From: Hyphomicrobium sp. MC1
GTDB lineage: Bacteria > Pseudomonadota > Alphaproteobacteria > Rhizobiales > Hyphomicrobiaceae
Assembly (NCBI RefSeq): GCF_000253295.1
Contig: NC_015717.1
Span: 1,240,001 to 1,304,000 of the forward strand
Direction of reading: 5' to 3'
DNA: 64,000 nt
Shown: positions 53,452 through 62,382 of the stretch, piece by piece
How positions within the stretch are numbered: the first letter of the stretch is position 1
Layout: each line of letters starts with the position of its first letter
Program-made: the position numbers and the translations under genes
Notes under the pieces: generated by a model
Databases searched by the model: none
Told to the model about the DNA's origin: nothing
Seen by the model: the letters and a program-made list of their open reading frames with translations, nothing else

Positions 53452-54576
53452 CTAGAGGTCGAGCGCTGCGAAATACGCGGAGAAGCCGGGTCCGAACGCG
53501 GCGAGAAGATGCAAGCCTTTGTCGTTCTGGCGGATCGCGCGAGCGAGAATGAAGAGCGCGGTTGCCGACGACATATTGCCGAAGTCGCGGAGCACGGCCC
53601 AGGAATGAGCAAGATCGGATCGGTCAAGGGTCAGCACATCTTCCGCCGTTTCGAGAACCTTCCGGCCGCCGGGATGAAACAGATAGCCTTTGAAATCGGA
53701 GAGTTTCAGGTCATGGCGTTCAAGGAAGGCGTTCGCGACGGGCGCGAGGTTGGCGCGCATCAGGGCGGGCAGTTCGGGGCTCAGCACCACGCCGAAGCCG
53801 TCCTCTTTCACGTCCCAGCCCATGATGTGGCGAGTGTCGCGCCAGAGATGTTCGCCGGATGCAATGAGCGCGGGTCGCTGCATACCTGTTCGACCCGAGG
53901 GCGCGCGACTTCCGTCGTCGGATGCACGCAAAACGACCGCTGCGGCGCCATCGCCGAATAGCGCTGAGGCAACGAACATCGTCGCGCTGGCGTCATTCGG
54001 GCGGATGCACAGGCTGCAAAGGTCGACGGTGATGAAAAGAACATTCCGGCCGGGTTGGGCTTGCGCGAGGCGGGCCGCGCGCGAAAGTCCGGCGACGCCA
54101 CCGCCGCAGCCAAGACCGAAGATCGGCAAACGTTCGACCGTGGGAGAAAAGTCCAGCCGGTTCATCAGCAATGCGTCGAGGCTCGGGATCGCCAGGCCCG
54201 TGATCGTGTTGGTCACAAGGGCGTCGATGTCGGAGAGCTTCAGACCGGCGCGAGAAATCGCTTCGAGAGCCACGCGCTCCATGAGGTCGAGTGCACTGCT
54301 TTGATAAGCAGCGGTGCGTTCTTCCCACGAATGCCGCTCGCGATACCATGACATCGGCTGGCACATGTAGCGGTGTGCGACGCCGGTATGAGCGAAGAGG
54401 CTGTTCAGGCGCGAGAACTGCGGAAAGACCTCGGCCGCGTTGGCGAGCACATCCTCTTGAGCGTAGCGCCGCGACGGATTGGCCGTGGCAATCGACAGGA
54501 TCTCGACGGGCAGGGCTGCGGAAGCGCGCGGGAGGCCGAGGCGGAGTTCAGGCTTGTTGATTGGTAGAAGTGTCAT
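53452..54576 (-). CDS. type III polyketide synthase (chalcone-synthase-like)
   Basis: 374 residues. The catalytic triad is seen: Cys in IFGLGCGGGVAGLSRAARLA, His in YLFHPGGRKVLE, Asn in LRDFGNMSSATALF. It iteratively condenses a fatty acyl-CoA starter with malonyl-CoA. With an ICMT-like partner, the precedent product is an alkylpyrone or alkylresorcinol lipid (BpsA, SrsA), which may strengthen membranes. Starter length cannot be read. It lies 13 nt after a tiny secreted peptide gene, suggesting the operon: peptide, synthase, methyltransferase. Confidence 0.93.
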   Translation of the reverse strand: MTLLPINKPELRLGLPRASAALPVEILSIATANPSRRYAQEDVLANAAEVFPQFSRLNSLFAHTGVAHRYMCQPMSWYRERHSWEERTAAYQSSALDLMERVALEAISRAGLKLSDIDALVTNTITGLAIPSLDALLMNRLDFSPTVERLPIFGLGCGGGVAGLSRAARLAQAQPGRNVLFITVDLCSLCIRPNDASATMFVASALFGDGAAAVVLRASDDGSRAPSGRTGMQRPALIASGEHLWRDTRHIMGWDVKEDGFGVVLSPELPALMRANLAPVANAFLERHDLKLSDFKGYLFHPGGRKVLETAEDVLTLDRSDLAHSWAVLRDFGNMSSATALFILARAIRQNDKGLHLLAAFGPGFSAYFAALDL

Positions 54577-54589
54577 GAGCAGACTTTTT

Positions 54590-54718
54590 CTATGCCGGCA
54601 CTAAGGCCGAGCGCTGAATGTCCGGCGGCGGGCAACCGGCCCACGCGGGCTGAACGACTGCGGCCGTCGATAGAATTGCGAACAGAAGGATGAGAAACGT
54701 CGGTCGCTTCGTTTGCAT
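54590..54718 (-). CDS. very small secreted peptide heading the polyketide operon
   Basis: 42 codons from ATG 54718, with GGAG 7 nt upstream. The peptide starts MQTKRPTFLILLFAILSTAA, a good signal peptide ending near AWAG, and leaves a mature tail of about 15 residues (GCPPPDIQRSALVPA) with one cysteine. It sits 13 nt before the type III polyketide synthase start, so it is either an uncharacterised leader peptide of the operon or a small exported partner. The sequence signals (ribosome site, signal peptide, spacing) support a real gene; function unknown. Confidence 0.55.
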   Translation of the reverse strand: MQTKRPTFLILLFAILSTAAVVQPAWAGCPPPDIQRSALVPA

Positions 54719-55034
54719 GACCGTCTCCATCTCTTTGGCAGGAGAAGCCCGGGCCGGCAGCGGGTTCGTGGGCGTTTGTCGATCCGGCGGTCCATCGCGG
54801 CTGTTCCCTGGGGAACAGCCTGGCGCGCTCGAAGGGGGGCGTTCGGCCGCAGCACGCGTAAAAAGCCCAAAGTATCGGCGCTAAACCGCGAGCTATGAGC
54901 GTGAGACAGTTCGCACTTGCAAAATCCGGGCGCGTGACATCTCGACTTGGAACGATTTCCGTAAGATACGCGGTTACTCCAGTTGCTGCAGCGCACGTTG
55001 CGCGATGCAGCGAAGCGAGAGGGGAGGCTTCCGC
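54719..55034. other. divergent promoter region
   Basis: 316 bp between the polyketide operon (minus) and an MFS transporter (plus). It has a short palindrome TTCCCTGGGGAA at about 54805-54816 and otherwise no clear structure. Both promoters should lie here. Confidence 0.45.
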
Positions 55035-56288
55035 GTGGAGGCAAACGCCAACGGATTCGACAATGTGAATGCCGCTCCGGCGACGTTGACGCGCGGACAG
55101 GTGCGCCTCGTGCTGTTCGCGCTGGCGATGGGCGGCTTTGCGATCGGGACGACTGAATTCGCGGCGATGAGTCTATTGCCGTATTTCGCCGCCACGTTCG
55201 GCATTACCGAACCGATGGCTGGGCATGCGATCAGTTCCTATGCGCTCGGGGTTGTCGTCGGGGCGCCGGTGATCGCGGTGCTGGCGGCGAAGTGGCCGCG
55301 GCGGAAACTGCTGCTGGCGCTGATGGCCTGCTTTGCCGTCTTCAATGTCATGACCGCGCTTTCGCCGACCTACGGAATGATGGTTGTGTTCCGCTTTCTG
55401 AGCGGCCTGCCGCATGGCGCTTATTTCGGCGTGGCGATGCTGGTTGCTGCTTCGCTCGTGCCGCCCAATGCGCGGGCGCAGGCGGCGTCACGCGTGCTGA
55501 TCGGCCTGACGATTGCAACGATCATTGGCGTACCGGTTGCGACCTGGATGGGGCAGGCACTCGGGTGGCGCGTCGGCTTCGGGATCGTCGGTGTGTTGGC
55601 ACTGCTGACGGTGCTGCTCGTCTCAATCTTCGTACCGCGCGATGAGCCGATCGTGGGCGCGAGCATGATGCGCGAACTCGGCGCGCTGAAACGGCCGCAA
55701 GTCTGGCTGACGCTCGGGATCGGTGCGATTGGTTTCGGCGGTATGTTCGCAGTCTACTCGTATCTGGCGACCACGCTGGTTGACGTGACGCACGTCGAGC
55801 CTGGCGTCGTGCCGATCGTGCTGATGGTCTTCGGGCTTGGTATGACGATCGGGACGTTCGTCGCCGCGTGGCTCGCAGACAGGGCGCTGATGGCGACGGC
55901 GGGCGGCCTGCTGGTGTGGAGTGCGTTCTGGCTGGCGGTCTTTCCGTTCGCCACCGGGAATATCTACGCCGTATCGTTCGTCGTGTTTATGATCGGCTGC
56001 GGCGGTGCATTAGGCGTTCCGTTGCAGACGCGGCTGATGGATGTCGCCGACGATGCTCAGACACTTGCAGCATCGCTCAATCATAGCGCGTTCAACACGG
56101 CGAATGCGATCGGGCCGTGGCTTGGAGGATTAGCGATCTCGTACGGGTACGGCTGGAGTTCGACCGGCTGGGTCGGCGCAGTGCTTGCTGTCGGCGGGAT
56201 GGTGTTCTGGGTGATTTCGGTGGTAACCGACCCCAAACACGGTCAGCACGTCCGGCATCATCTACCCCAGGCCGCGCCCGGGGAGTAG
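55035..56288 (+). CDS. MFS transporter (DHA1, AraJ/YdhP type)
   Basis: 417 residues from GTG 55035, chosen for the GGGGAGG site 7 nt upstream. Twelve membrane helices. The start ATLTRGQVRLVLFALAMGGF, the FAIGTTEFAAMSLLPYFA segment and the loop AAKWPRRKLLLALMA are typical of sugar-efflux/drug:H+ antiporters of the AraJ/YdhP group. Function by homology: export of small molecules using the proton gradient. It could export a product of the neighbouring polyketide operon, but only the divergent layout suggests that. Confidence 0.9.
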   Translation: MEANANGFDNVNAAPATLTRGQVRLVLFALAMGGFAIGTTEFAAMSLLPYFAATFGITEPMAGHAISSYALGVVVGAPVIAVLAAKWPRRKLLLALMACFAVFNVMTALSPTYGMMVVFRFLSGLPHGAYFGVAMLVAASLVPPNARAQAASRVLIGLTIATIIGVPVATWMGQALGWRVGFGIVGVLALLTVLLVSIFVPRDEPIVGASMMRELGALKRPQVWLTLGIGAIGFGGMFAVYSYLATTLVDVTHVEPGVVPIVLMVFGLGMTIGTFVAAWLADRALMATAGGLLVWSAFWLAVFPFATGNIYAVSFVVFMIGCGGALGVPLQTRLMDVADDAQTLAASLNHSAFNTANAIGPWLGGLAISYGYGWSSTGWVGAVLAVGGMVFWVISVVTDPKHGQHVRHHLPQAAPGE

Positions 56289-56297
56289 CACAAGGCC

Positions 56298-56385
56298 GTC
56301 ATGCCGACGGAGGTCGGCACCCAGACAACGATCCACACATGCAATGTTGCGGGATGTATGGATCCCGGCCTGCGCTGGGATGACG
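56298..56385. repeat. family B composite
   Basis: A GCCGAC/GTCGGC hairpin (56298-56326), 32 nt of spacer, and a CCCGGC/GCTGGG hairpin (56359-56385), with one G-T pair in the second stem. It lies between convergent genes. Confidence 0.75.
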
Positions 56386-56410
56386 TCATTGTGCGTTTTT
56401 TTTTGTCGGG

Positions 56411-57187
56411 TCAGTTCATGTGCCAGCCGTGGCTGACGATGATGCTTTCGCCGGTCATGGCGTTGGTCTTGAAGGCGGCGAGGAAGAGGGCGACCTCGGC
56501 GATGTCGGTCACCATCGTGAATTCCTTGTCGACGGTTTCGCCGAGCATCACTTCCTTGATGACACGTTCTTCCGTGATGCCAAGCTCGTGCGCCTGCTGC
56601 GGGATCTGCTTGTCGACGAGCGGCGTGCGCACGAAGCCGGGGCAGATGACGTTTGAGCGGACGCCGTGCTGCGCCCCTTCCTTCGCCATGACGCGGCCGA
56701 GACCGAGGATGGCGTGCTTGGCCGCAACGTAGGCCGACTTCAGGGGTGAGGCCTCGTGACTGTGGACCGAGCCCATGTAGATCAGCGCGCCGGACTTCTG
56801 CGGATACATGTATTTCACGCAGGCTTTAGTCGTGAGGAACGCGCCATCGACGTGGATGGCCATGATCTTCTTCCAATCGGAGAACGGGAATTCCTCGATC
56901 GGGTGCACGATCTGGATGCCGGCGTTCGAGACGAGAATGTCGATGGTGCCGAAGGCTTTCGCGGTTTTCTCGGCACCGGCGTTCACCTGATCTTCGTTCG
57001 AGACGTCCATGGCGACTGCGATGGCTTCCTTCTCGCCGCCGAGTTCCTTCGCGGCGGCAGTGGCAGCATCGAGGTTCAAGTCGGCGATGGCGACGCGGCC
57101 GCCCGCTTCGACGTAACGCCGAGCGATCTGATGGCCGATGCCGCTTGCGGCGCCCGTGATGAGCGCGACTTTGCCGTCAAGTTTCAT
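56411..57187 (-). CDS. bdhA: 3-hydroxybutyrate dehydrogenase
   Basis: 258 residues from ATG 57187, with AGGAG upstream. Short-chain dehydrogenase marks: TGAASGIG (cofactor), NAG in LVSNAGIQ, Ser of the active site in GSVHSHEAS, and YVAAK. Close to BdhA of alphaproteobacteria (ICPGFVRTPLVDKQIP). It oxidises (R)-3-hydroxybutyrate to acetoacetate with NAD+. It is the third gene of an operon after a patatin and acetoacetate decarboxylase, with 13 nt to the preceding stop. Confidence 0.93.
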   Translation of the reverse strand: MKLDGKVALITGAASGIGHQIARRYVEAGGRVAIADLNLDAATAAAKELGGEKEAIAVAMDVSNEDQVNAGAEKTAKAFGTIDILVSNAGIQIVHPIEEFPFSDWKKIMAIHVDGAFLTTKACVKYMYPQKSGALIYMGSVHSHEASPLKSAYVAAKHAILGLGRVMAKEGAQHGVRSNVICPGFVRTPLVDKQIPQQAHELGITEERVIKEVMLGETVDKEFTMVTDIAEVALFLAAFKTNAMTGESIIVSHGWHMN

Positions 57188-57200
57188 TGGGGGCGTCTCC

Positions 57201-57944
57201 TTATTTCTCTTCGAGGTAGTCGTAGACGACCTTGCCAAGGCCGAGGGTCAGGTCGGCGAGGATGTGTGTCGCGGATATGATTTCGCGCACAGGCAGGTCA
57301 GCAATCGGCGCGAGGGCATGGGGGTGCAGATCGAGCGCGCCGGGGCCGCTCCATGCGCCTTTGATGGTCACGTCTTCGAGGCGGTAATCGACGAGTTCGA
57401 GAATGCGAGAGCTGCCGTCGACGTGCGGAATGATTTTCAAAAGATAGTTCGGCACGGCGAGCGATTTGGCGACGGTGGCAGGATCGAGCGCCTTGTGCTT
57501 GAAGCCCATCGTACCCGTCGCGATGCGAACGCTGCCGTAATCGAGCGTGCCGACGAGTGTGTCGATGTCGGGGCCGAGCGTGGGCTTGGCGAATTTCTTC
57601 GGGAAGCCCCACAGCTCGCGGCCGCCATAGATTGGCGGGCCGTCGTTCAGGAACATGGCGTGCGTATAGCCGCCTTCGACGCCGTTGAATTTGACCGGAA
57701 TGACCTGGCCGGATTCGGTGTAGTCGCCGAAGCCGGTCGAGTCCGGCATGCGGATGAATTCGTATTTAACGATGGGTTCGTCGAAGGTGAGGGGCTCGGG
57801 CACAACCTTTTCGAGGGCTTCGCGGTCGGTGCGGTAGGTGATGATGAGATATTCGCGATTGATGAAACGATAGGGGCCGGGAGGGAAGGCAGGACTTGTC
57901 AAAGGCATCGCAAAGGCGCGTTTCTTGACGTCCGCAATTTTCAT
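57201..57944 (-). CDS. adc: acetoacetate decarboxylase
   Basis: 247 residues from ATG 57944, which overlaps the patatin stop (ATGA). The Schiff-base lysine lies in ELWGFPKKFAKP. Other marks are FINREYLIITYRTDREALEK and GGYTHAMFLNDGPPIYGGRE. It converts acetoacetate to acetone and CO2, or in some relatives handles related beta-keto acids. Its neighbours make and use acetoacetate, which fits. Confidence 0.93.
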   Translation of the reverse strand: MKIADVKKRAFAMPLTSPAFPPGPYRFINREYLIITYRTDREALEKVVPEPLTFDEPIVKYEFIRMPDSTGFGDYTESGQVIPVKFNGVEGGYTHAMFLNDGPPIYGGRELWGFPKKFAKPTLGPDIDTLVGTLDYGSVRIATGTMGFKHKALDPATVAKSLAVPNYLLKIIPHVDGSSRILELVDYRLEDVTIKGAWSGPGALDLHPHALAPIADLPVREIISATHILADLTLGLGKVVYDYLEEK

Positions 57945-59101
57945 CTGTGTGTCTCCGAAGGCGGTGGCGGGCTGAGTTCTTTCGTAAGATCGAGCACCAT
58001 CACGCCGTCTTCCGGTTTTTCCCGATTGATCCAAGCGGGGTTGCTGAGCGTGCGCTCGACGTCGTCGATGCCGGCGCGCCAATGCTCGTTCACGGTGTAG
58101 CGCGAGAACTCGTAGTCGTTCGACTGCGTGGAATAGACGGCGCGGCGATGAATGAGATGGACGATCGTGATCGCGGCGTTGCAGCTGTGGCGCGTCAAAA
58201 GTTTCCAGTCGAACGTTGATTTTATGTCGTCCGGCAGTACGCCGTCGAGGCGGCGCACGGCGCGGCGTAGCTCTTGCAGAAGCTTCGAATAGTCGGTGTT
58301 CAAGCGCGTCCGGCTCGAATAGCGGATTTCCTTTTCGCGGGTCTGAACGTCAAAGAGCGTTTCGGGGACGGTACCCTGGGCGCTGAACAGATCGACCTGG
58401 AAAATGCACATGTCGGAGCGCGGGAGGCTGCCGTCGAGAACGTATTGCAGAGGCGTGTTCGAGACGATGCCGCCGTCCCAATAGAGCATACCGTCAATAG
58501 ATACGGGCGGGAATCCTGGCGGCAGCGCGCCGCTCGCCATGATGTGCTCGGGAATGATTTTCGTGGTGGCGCTGTCGAAATAGACCTGATTTCCGGTTGC
58601 GACCTCGACCGCACCAACGCTGATGCGCATTTTTCCCGAGTTCAGCAGGTCGAAGTCGACAAGTTCGAGAAGCGTTTTCTTCAGCGGGCTGGTGTCGTAG
58701 ATGCTGATCGCCTGCACCGTGCCGGGCGGCATGATGACGGCGGGCGGATAGCGCGGATCGAAGAAGCCCGGCGCGCCGGTCGATGCGACGAGCGCGGCGG
58801 CGGTCTCGTTGAAGATCTTGCGTGAGGCGTTGTCGGTTGCGAGGGGTGGCAGCAGAAGATGGCTGGAAACCCGGTCCCAGAATTCGCGAAGCCGCTTCAC
58901 GCGGCGTTCAGGAGGATTTCCTGCGATAATCGCAGAGTTGATGGCGCCGATCGAAATGCCAGCGACCCATTCGGGCTCGAGTCCGGCGGCACATAGCGCT
59001 TCGAATGCTCCGCCCTGATAAGCGCCGAGGGCGCCGCCGCCTTGTAATACGAGCACGGTCTTTTCGGTGTTCTTTGCCGCGCTGCCGTTGGGCTGGGCCA
59101 T
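57941..59101 (-). CDS. patatin-like phospholipase (polyhydroxybutyrate operon)
   Basis: 386 residues. Patatin fold: LQGGGALGAYQGGAFEAL (oxyanion loop), GISIGAIN with nucleophile Ser50, and the partner Asp in YWDGGIVSN (about 210). The family hydrolyses acyl esters of lipids, and some members act on polyhydroxybutyrate or are carried with its genes. The two downstream genes turn 3-hydroxybutyrate into acetoacetate and acetone, so a role in mobilising stored polymer or its lipids is likely but unproven. A CTGCAATGCAG palindrome lies 76 bp before the start. Confidence 0.88.
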   Translation of the reverse strand: MAQPNGSAAKNTEKTVLVLQGGGALGAYQGGAFEALCAAGLEPEWVAGISIGAINSAIIAGNPPERRVKRLREFWDRVSSHLLLPPLATDNASRKIFNETAAALVASTGAPGFFDPRYPPAVIMPPGTVQAISIYDTSPLKKTLLELVDFDLLNSGKMRISVGAVEVATGNQVYFDSATTKIIPEHIMASGALPPGFPPVSIDGMLYWDGGIVSNTPLQYVLDGSLPRSDMCIFQVDLFSAQGTVPETLFDVQTREKEIRYSSRTRLNTDYSKLLQELRRAVRRLDGVLPDDIKSTFDWKLLTRHSCNAAITIVHLIHRRAVYSTQSNDYEFSRYTVNEHWRAGIDDVERTLSNPAWINREKPEDGVMVLDLTKELSPPPPSETHR

Positions 59102-59176
59102 GTTTTCTATCTACCAAGCTTGGGGTGGCTATGGAGACGGAGAGGTTGTGAAACCTCGGGTATTTCTCAGGCTCTG

Positions 59177-59187
59177 CTGCAATGCAG
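59177..59187. promoter_or_regulatory. PhaR-like CTGC-N3-GCAG site before the patatin-adc-bdhA operon
   Basis: CTGCAATGCAG, a perfect palindromic match to the CTGC-N3-GCAG pattern described for PhaR regulators of polyhydroxyalkanoate genes. It is 76 bp upstream of the operon start. The motif is seen; recognition by a PhaR protein is inference, and no phaR gene lies in the window. Confidence 0.5.
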
Positions 59188-59281
59188 TAGATTGGCCGCA
59201 AAGGCAAGGGGGCGAATGTTCGATCTTGCTAAACGTCTCGTAACTCGCGACGTGAAATTTATGAACGATTTGCGTCGCCGT

Positions 59282-60868
59282 TTAGTGACCGCCGGCACCA
59301 GCAGGAACGGGAGCGGGCTTGCGCATCAGAAGCGTGAAGAACCCGGCGGTGACGAACAGCACCGTCAGTGCGAGGAAGAGATCGGCGAACGACAGCACGT
59401 TTGCTTGATTGCGGACGATCATCGCCAGCTTTTTCAATGCAGCCATGTCGCCGTCCGCATGCATGGCTTGTGAAAAGCTCTGCTGCATCATCGCCAGCCG
59501 TTCTTCCGCGACCTGATGGCCCCATGCGACCTGTTCGTGCAAACGTGCGAGATGCAAGTCGAGCCGCTTGTTCAGCAGCGTGTTGATCATCGCAAGGCCG
59601 ACAGCGCCGCCGAGGTTGCGCGTGAGATTGAAAAGGCCGGACGCGTTCTTGATCTGCTCCGGGGGGAGCGTGCCGAGCGACAAGTTCGTGATCGGAATCA
59701 TGCACAGCATCAACGACGAACCGCGCAGGATCTGCGGAACGAGAAGCTCCCAGAAATCCCAATCGGGGGTGATGTAGGACGCGATATAGGTGCCGAGCGC
59801 GAAACCCATGAAGCCGGTGAACATCATGACGCGCGGATCGAGAATGCCGGCGAGACGGCCACTGATCGGCGCGGTCAAGAACATCGCGACGCCGGTGACG
59901 AACATCGTCTGGCCGATCATCAAGGAGTCGTAGCCGCGGACCTGGCCGAGGTAGACCGGATAGACGTAGGTCAAACCGTAGAGGCCGATGCCCATCGTGA
60001 AGCTGAAGGCCGATCCGAACGCGAAGTTGCGATCTTTGAAGGCGCGGAGCTGGACGATTGGTTCTTTCGCGAAGGCGGCGCGCAGAAAAAAGATGACGGC
60101 GCCTACGACGGTCAGCACCGCAAACGTCGCGATGGTCTGGTCGTCAAGCCAATCATAGCGCGGGCCTTCTTCGAGCACGTATTCGAGCGAGCCTAAGAAC
60201 ATCGCCATGCCGAACAGACCCATGAAATCGAAGTGATTGAGCAGGGCGTAATTCGGCTTGTCGAAATCGACGAGGAAGAACACGGCCGTCGCGACCATGA
60301 TGCCGGGCACGACGTTGATCAGGAACAGCCAGTGCCAGGAATAGGTGTCCGTCAGGTACCCGCCCACGGTCGGGCCGATGGTCGGCGCGAGCGTGGCGAC
60401 GAGGCCGATGATCGGCGAGACGATGTTCTGCTTCGAGCGCGGAAAGAGCGAGAACGCGACTGCGAAGACGCTGGGGATCATGCCGCCACCGATGAAGCCT
60501 TGAATGGCGCGGTAGACGATCATCTCGTTGATGGTCGTCGCGGTGGCACATAGTGCGCTTGCTGCCGTGAAGCCGACGGCCGCTGAGAAAAACAGCGCAC
60601 GCGTCGAGAACACCCGGCCGAGGAAGCCCGACAGCGGGATCATCACGACTTCGGCGATCAGATAAGACGTCTGAACCCACGGGATTTCGTCGGAACTCGC
60701 CGAGATGCCGGCCTGGATTTCCTGCAGCGACGCCGACACGATCTGAATGTCGAGGATCGCCATGAACATGCCGAAGACCATGGCGATGAAGCCCGCGAGC
60801 TGCCGCGGCGTAACGCCGATCCATTCGAGCTTCTGCGGTTCATCCGCAAATGTGATTGCGTCGGTCAT
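59282..60868 (-). CDS. emrB: EmrB/QacA-type multidrug MFS transporter (DHA2)
   Basis: 528 residues, 14 membrane helices. Family marks: GMFMAILDIQIVSASLQEIQ, WVQTSYLIAEVVMIPLSGFL, FIGGGMIPSVFAVAF, and the IPITNLSLGTLPPEQIKNAS segment of the EmrB group. It pumps hydrophobic drugs or host compounds, with the EmrA adaptor encoded 42 nt upstream. No outer-membrane partner lies nearby. Confidence 0.93.
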   Translation of the reverse strand: MTDAITFADEPQKLEWIGVTPRQLAGFIAMVFGMFMAILDIQIVSASLQEIQAGISASSDEIPWVQTSYLIAEVVMIPLSGFLGRVFSTRALFFSAAVGFTAASALCATATTINEMIVYRAIQGFIGGGMIPSVFAVAFSLFPRSKQNIVSPIIGLVATLAPTIGPTVGGYLTDTYSWHWLFLINVVPGIMVATAVFFLVDFDKPNYALLNHFDFMGLFGMAMFLGSLEYVLEEGPRYDWLDDQTIATFAVLTVVGAVIFFLRAAFAKEPIVQLRAFKDRNFAFGSAFSFTMGIGLYGLTYVYPVYLGQVRGYDSLMIGQTMFVTGVAMFLTAPISGRLAGILDPRVMMFTGFMGFALGTYIASYITPDWDFWELLVPQILRGSSLMLCMIPITNLSLGTLPPEQIKNASGLFNLTRNLGGAVGLAMINTLLNKRLDLHLARLHEQVAWGHQVAEERLAMMQQSFSQAMHADGDMAALKKLAMIVRNQANVLSFADLFLALTVLFVTAGFFTLLMRKPAPVPAGAGGH

Positions 60869-60910
60869 GAGCGATTGCCGGATTGTTTCCGAATAGGTTT
60901 GCGGACGGCG

Positions 60911-62212
60911 CTATTTCTGCGCCGTCTTTTCGGTCTTTGGCGTCGTGCGCGTATCGATGCTAACGACGACCGAGAGGCCGGGGCGCAATCTGCCCCTTGC
61001 TTCGGAGGCAGGGATCGCGATGCGGACCGGCACGCGCTGCACGATCTTCGTGAAGTTGCCCGTCGCGTTCTCCGGGGGGAGCAGGGAGAACTGTGATCCC
61101 GATGCGGGCGATACGCTTTGCACCGTGCCCTTTAAGTCTTCGCCATCGAGCGCATCAACGGAGATCGTCGCCGTCTGGCCGGCCGCGATCGGCGGCAACT
61201 GGGTTTCTTTGTAGTTCGCGTCAACGAAGACCTTGTCGAGTGGCACGACGGCCATCAGCCGCTTGCCGGGCGTGACGTAGTCGCCGACCTGGACGCCGCC
61301 GCGATTGCCGATGACGCCGTCAAACGGGGCGCGGATGGTGGTGAACGAGAGATCGCGCTTGGCCTGATCGACTGCGACCTGCAGTTCCTTCGCCGTCTTT
61401 TCCGCCTGAATGCGCTGGGCGTGGAGCAGAGCGACGTTGGCATCCGCCGACTGGATGGCGGCTTCGTTCGCGTTCACTTGCGCAATAGCCGAGTCGCGCG
61501 AGGCGACCGCGGCATCGAGCGCGGCTTGCGTCGCATAATCCTTGGCGGTCAGGGCCTGAGTGCGCTCATAGTCTGCCTTGGTCTTGATGACGTTGGCTTT
61601 CGCCGCATCGAGCTGGGCGCGCTCTTGCGCGGCGTTGGCTTCGGCTGCTTTGATCTGTGCGTCGAAAGTCTTGATGACAGCCATCTGTGTGGCGAGCTTC
61701 GATTGCGCCTGATCGAGGGCAAGCTGATAGTCACCTTCATCGAGGTGGACGAGCACTTGGCCTTCCTTCACCGCCTCGTTGTCGACGACGGGGACCTCGG
61801 TAACGATGGCGGAGACCTTCGGCGAAATGATCGACATGTAGGCGCCGACATAGGCGTCGTCGGTCGAGATCATGAAACGACCGACGGTGATGTATTGATA
61901 GGCGAAGTAGGCAGCGGCCAGCAGAGCAACCGCGCCTAGCCCCATGAAGATCGGCTTGCGGCGTGAGCTTTTGGCGGGTGCTGCGCCTTTGACCGGGGCC
62001 TCAGAGCCTTTCTCGCGCGCGGCAGGTGCTTCGGCGGAACGCTCAAATGGCGTCTGCTCGGATTTTTCTGCGGTTGTGGATTGCTGTTCAGCAGGCTTTT
62101 GTACGCCGGACACGCCGGGTTGACCGTGCTCTGCCACGGTCGTCGTCGCTTCCGCGTCGTCAGAACCGTTACGCCGAATTGTCAAAACGCTGTTCAAATT
62201 ATTCCTGGCCAT
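60911..62212 (-). CDS. emrA: EmrA-type HlyD-family adaptor
   Basis: 433 residues from ATG 62212, with GAGG upstream; an ATG at 62266 lies inside the operator and is unlikely. A polar, Glu/Ala-rich cytosolic head of about 85 residues, one membrane helix (FMGLGAVALLAAAYFAYQYI), a lipoyl half with DDAYVGAYMSIISPKVSAIV, a long coiled coil and the second lipoyl half (FTTIRAPFDGVIGNRGGVQV) follow the EmrA plan. The head is longer than in EmrA of E. coli. It is the first gene of emrAB, divergent from a TetR gene. Confidence 0.92.
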   Translation of the reverse strand: MARNNLNSVLTIRRNGSDDAEATTTVAEHGQPGVSGVQKPAEQQSTTAEKSEQTPFERSAEAPAAREKGSEAPVKGAAPAKSSRRKPIFMGLGAVALLAAAYFAYQYITVGRFMISTDDAYVGAYMSIISPKVSAIVTEVPVVDNEAVKEGQVLVHLDEGDYQLALDQAQSKLATQMAVIKTFDAQIKAAEANAAQERAQLDAAKANVIKTKADYERTQALTAKDYATQAALDAAVASRDSAIAQVNANEAAIQSADANVALLHAQRIQAEKTAKELQVAVDQAKRDLSFTTIRAPFDGVIGNRGGVQVGDYVTPGKRLMAVVPLDKVFVDANYKETQLPPIAAGQTATISVDALDGEDLKGTVQSVSPASGSQFSLLPPENATGNFTKIVQRVPVRIAIPASEARGRLRPGLSVVVSIDTRTTPKTEKTAQK

Positions 62213-62250
62213 CACGCCCGCCTCGTTCAACGACCAAACGTCACCGCACT

Positions 62251-62362
62251 GAACCGTTTGGTTCAATTTGTGCTTGACATACAGCGTTCAAAAGTGGATA
62301 GCAAGTAGAAACTGAACCGTTTGGTTCGTTTGTTAATATAAATTTACTGAACTTAAGGTTCG
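62251..62362. promoter_or_regulatory. emrA/tetR divergent operator region with repeated inverted sites
   Basis: Two identical inverted repeats GAACCGTTTGGTTC lie at 62251-62264 and 62314-62327. A third, looser one (GAACTTAAGGTTC) lies at 62350-62362. A TTGACA box (62274-62279) 17 nt from GATAGC (62297-62302) reads towards tetR, between the first two. This is the standard layout of a TetR repressor controlling itself and a divergent efflux operon. The motifs are seen; binding is inferred. Confidence 0.75.
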
Positions 62363-62382
62363 GTTTGGGCAGGGTGTGATCG

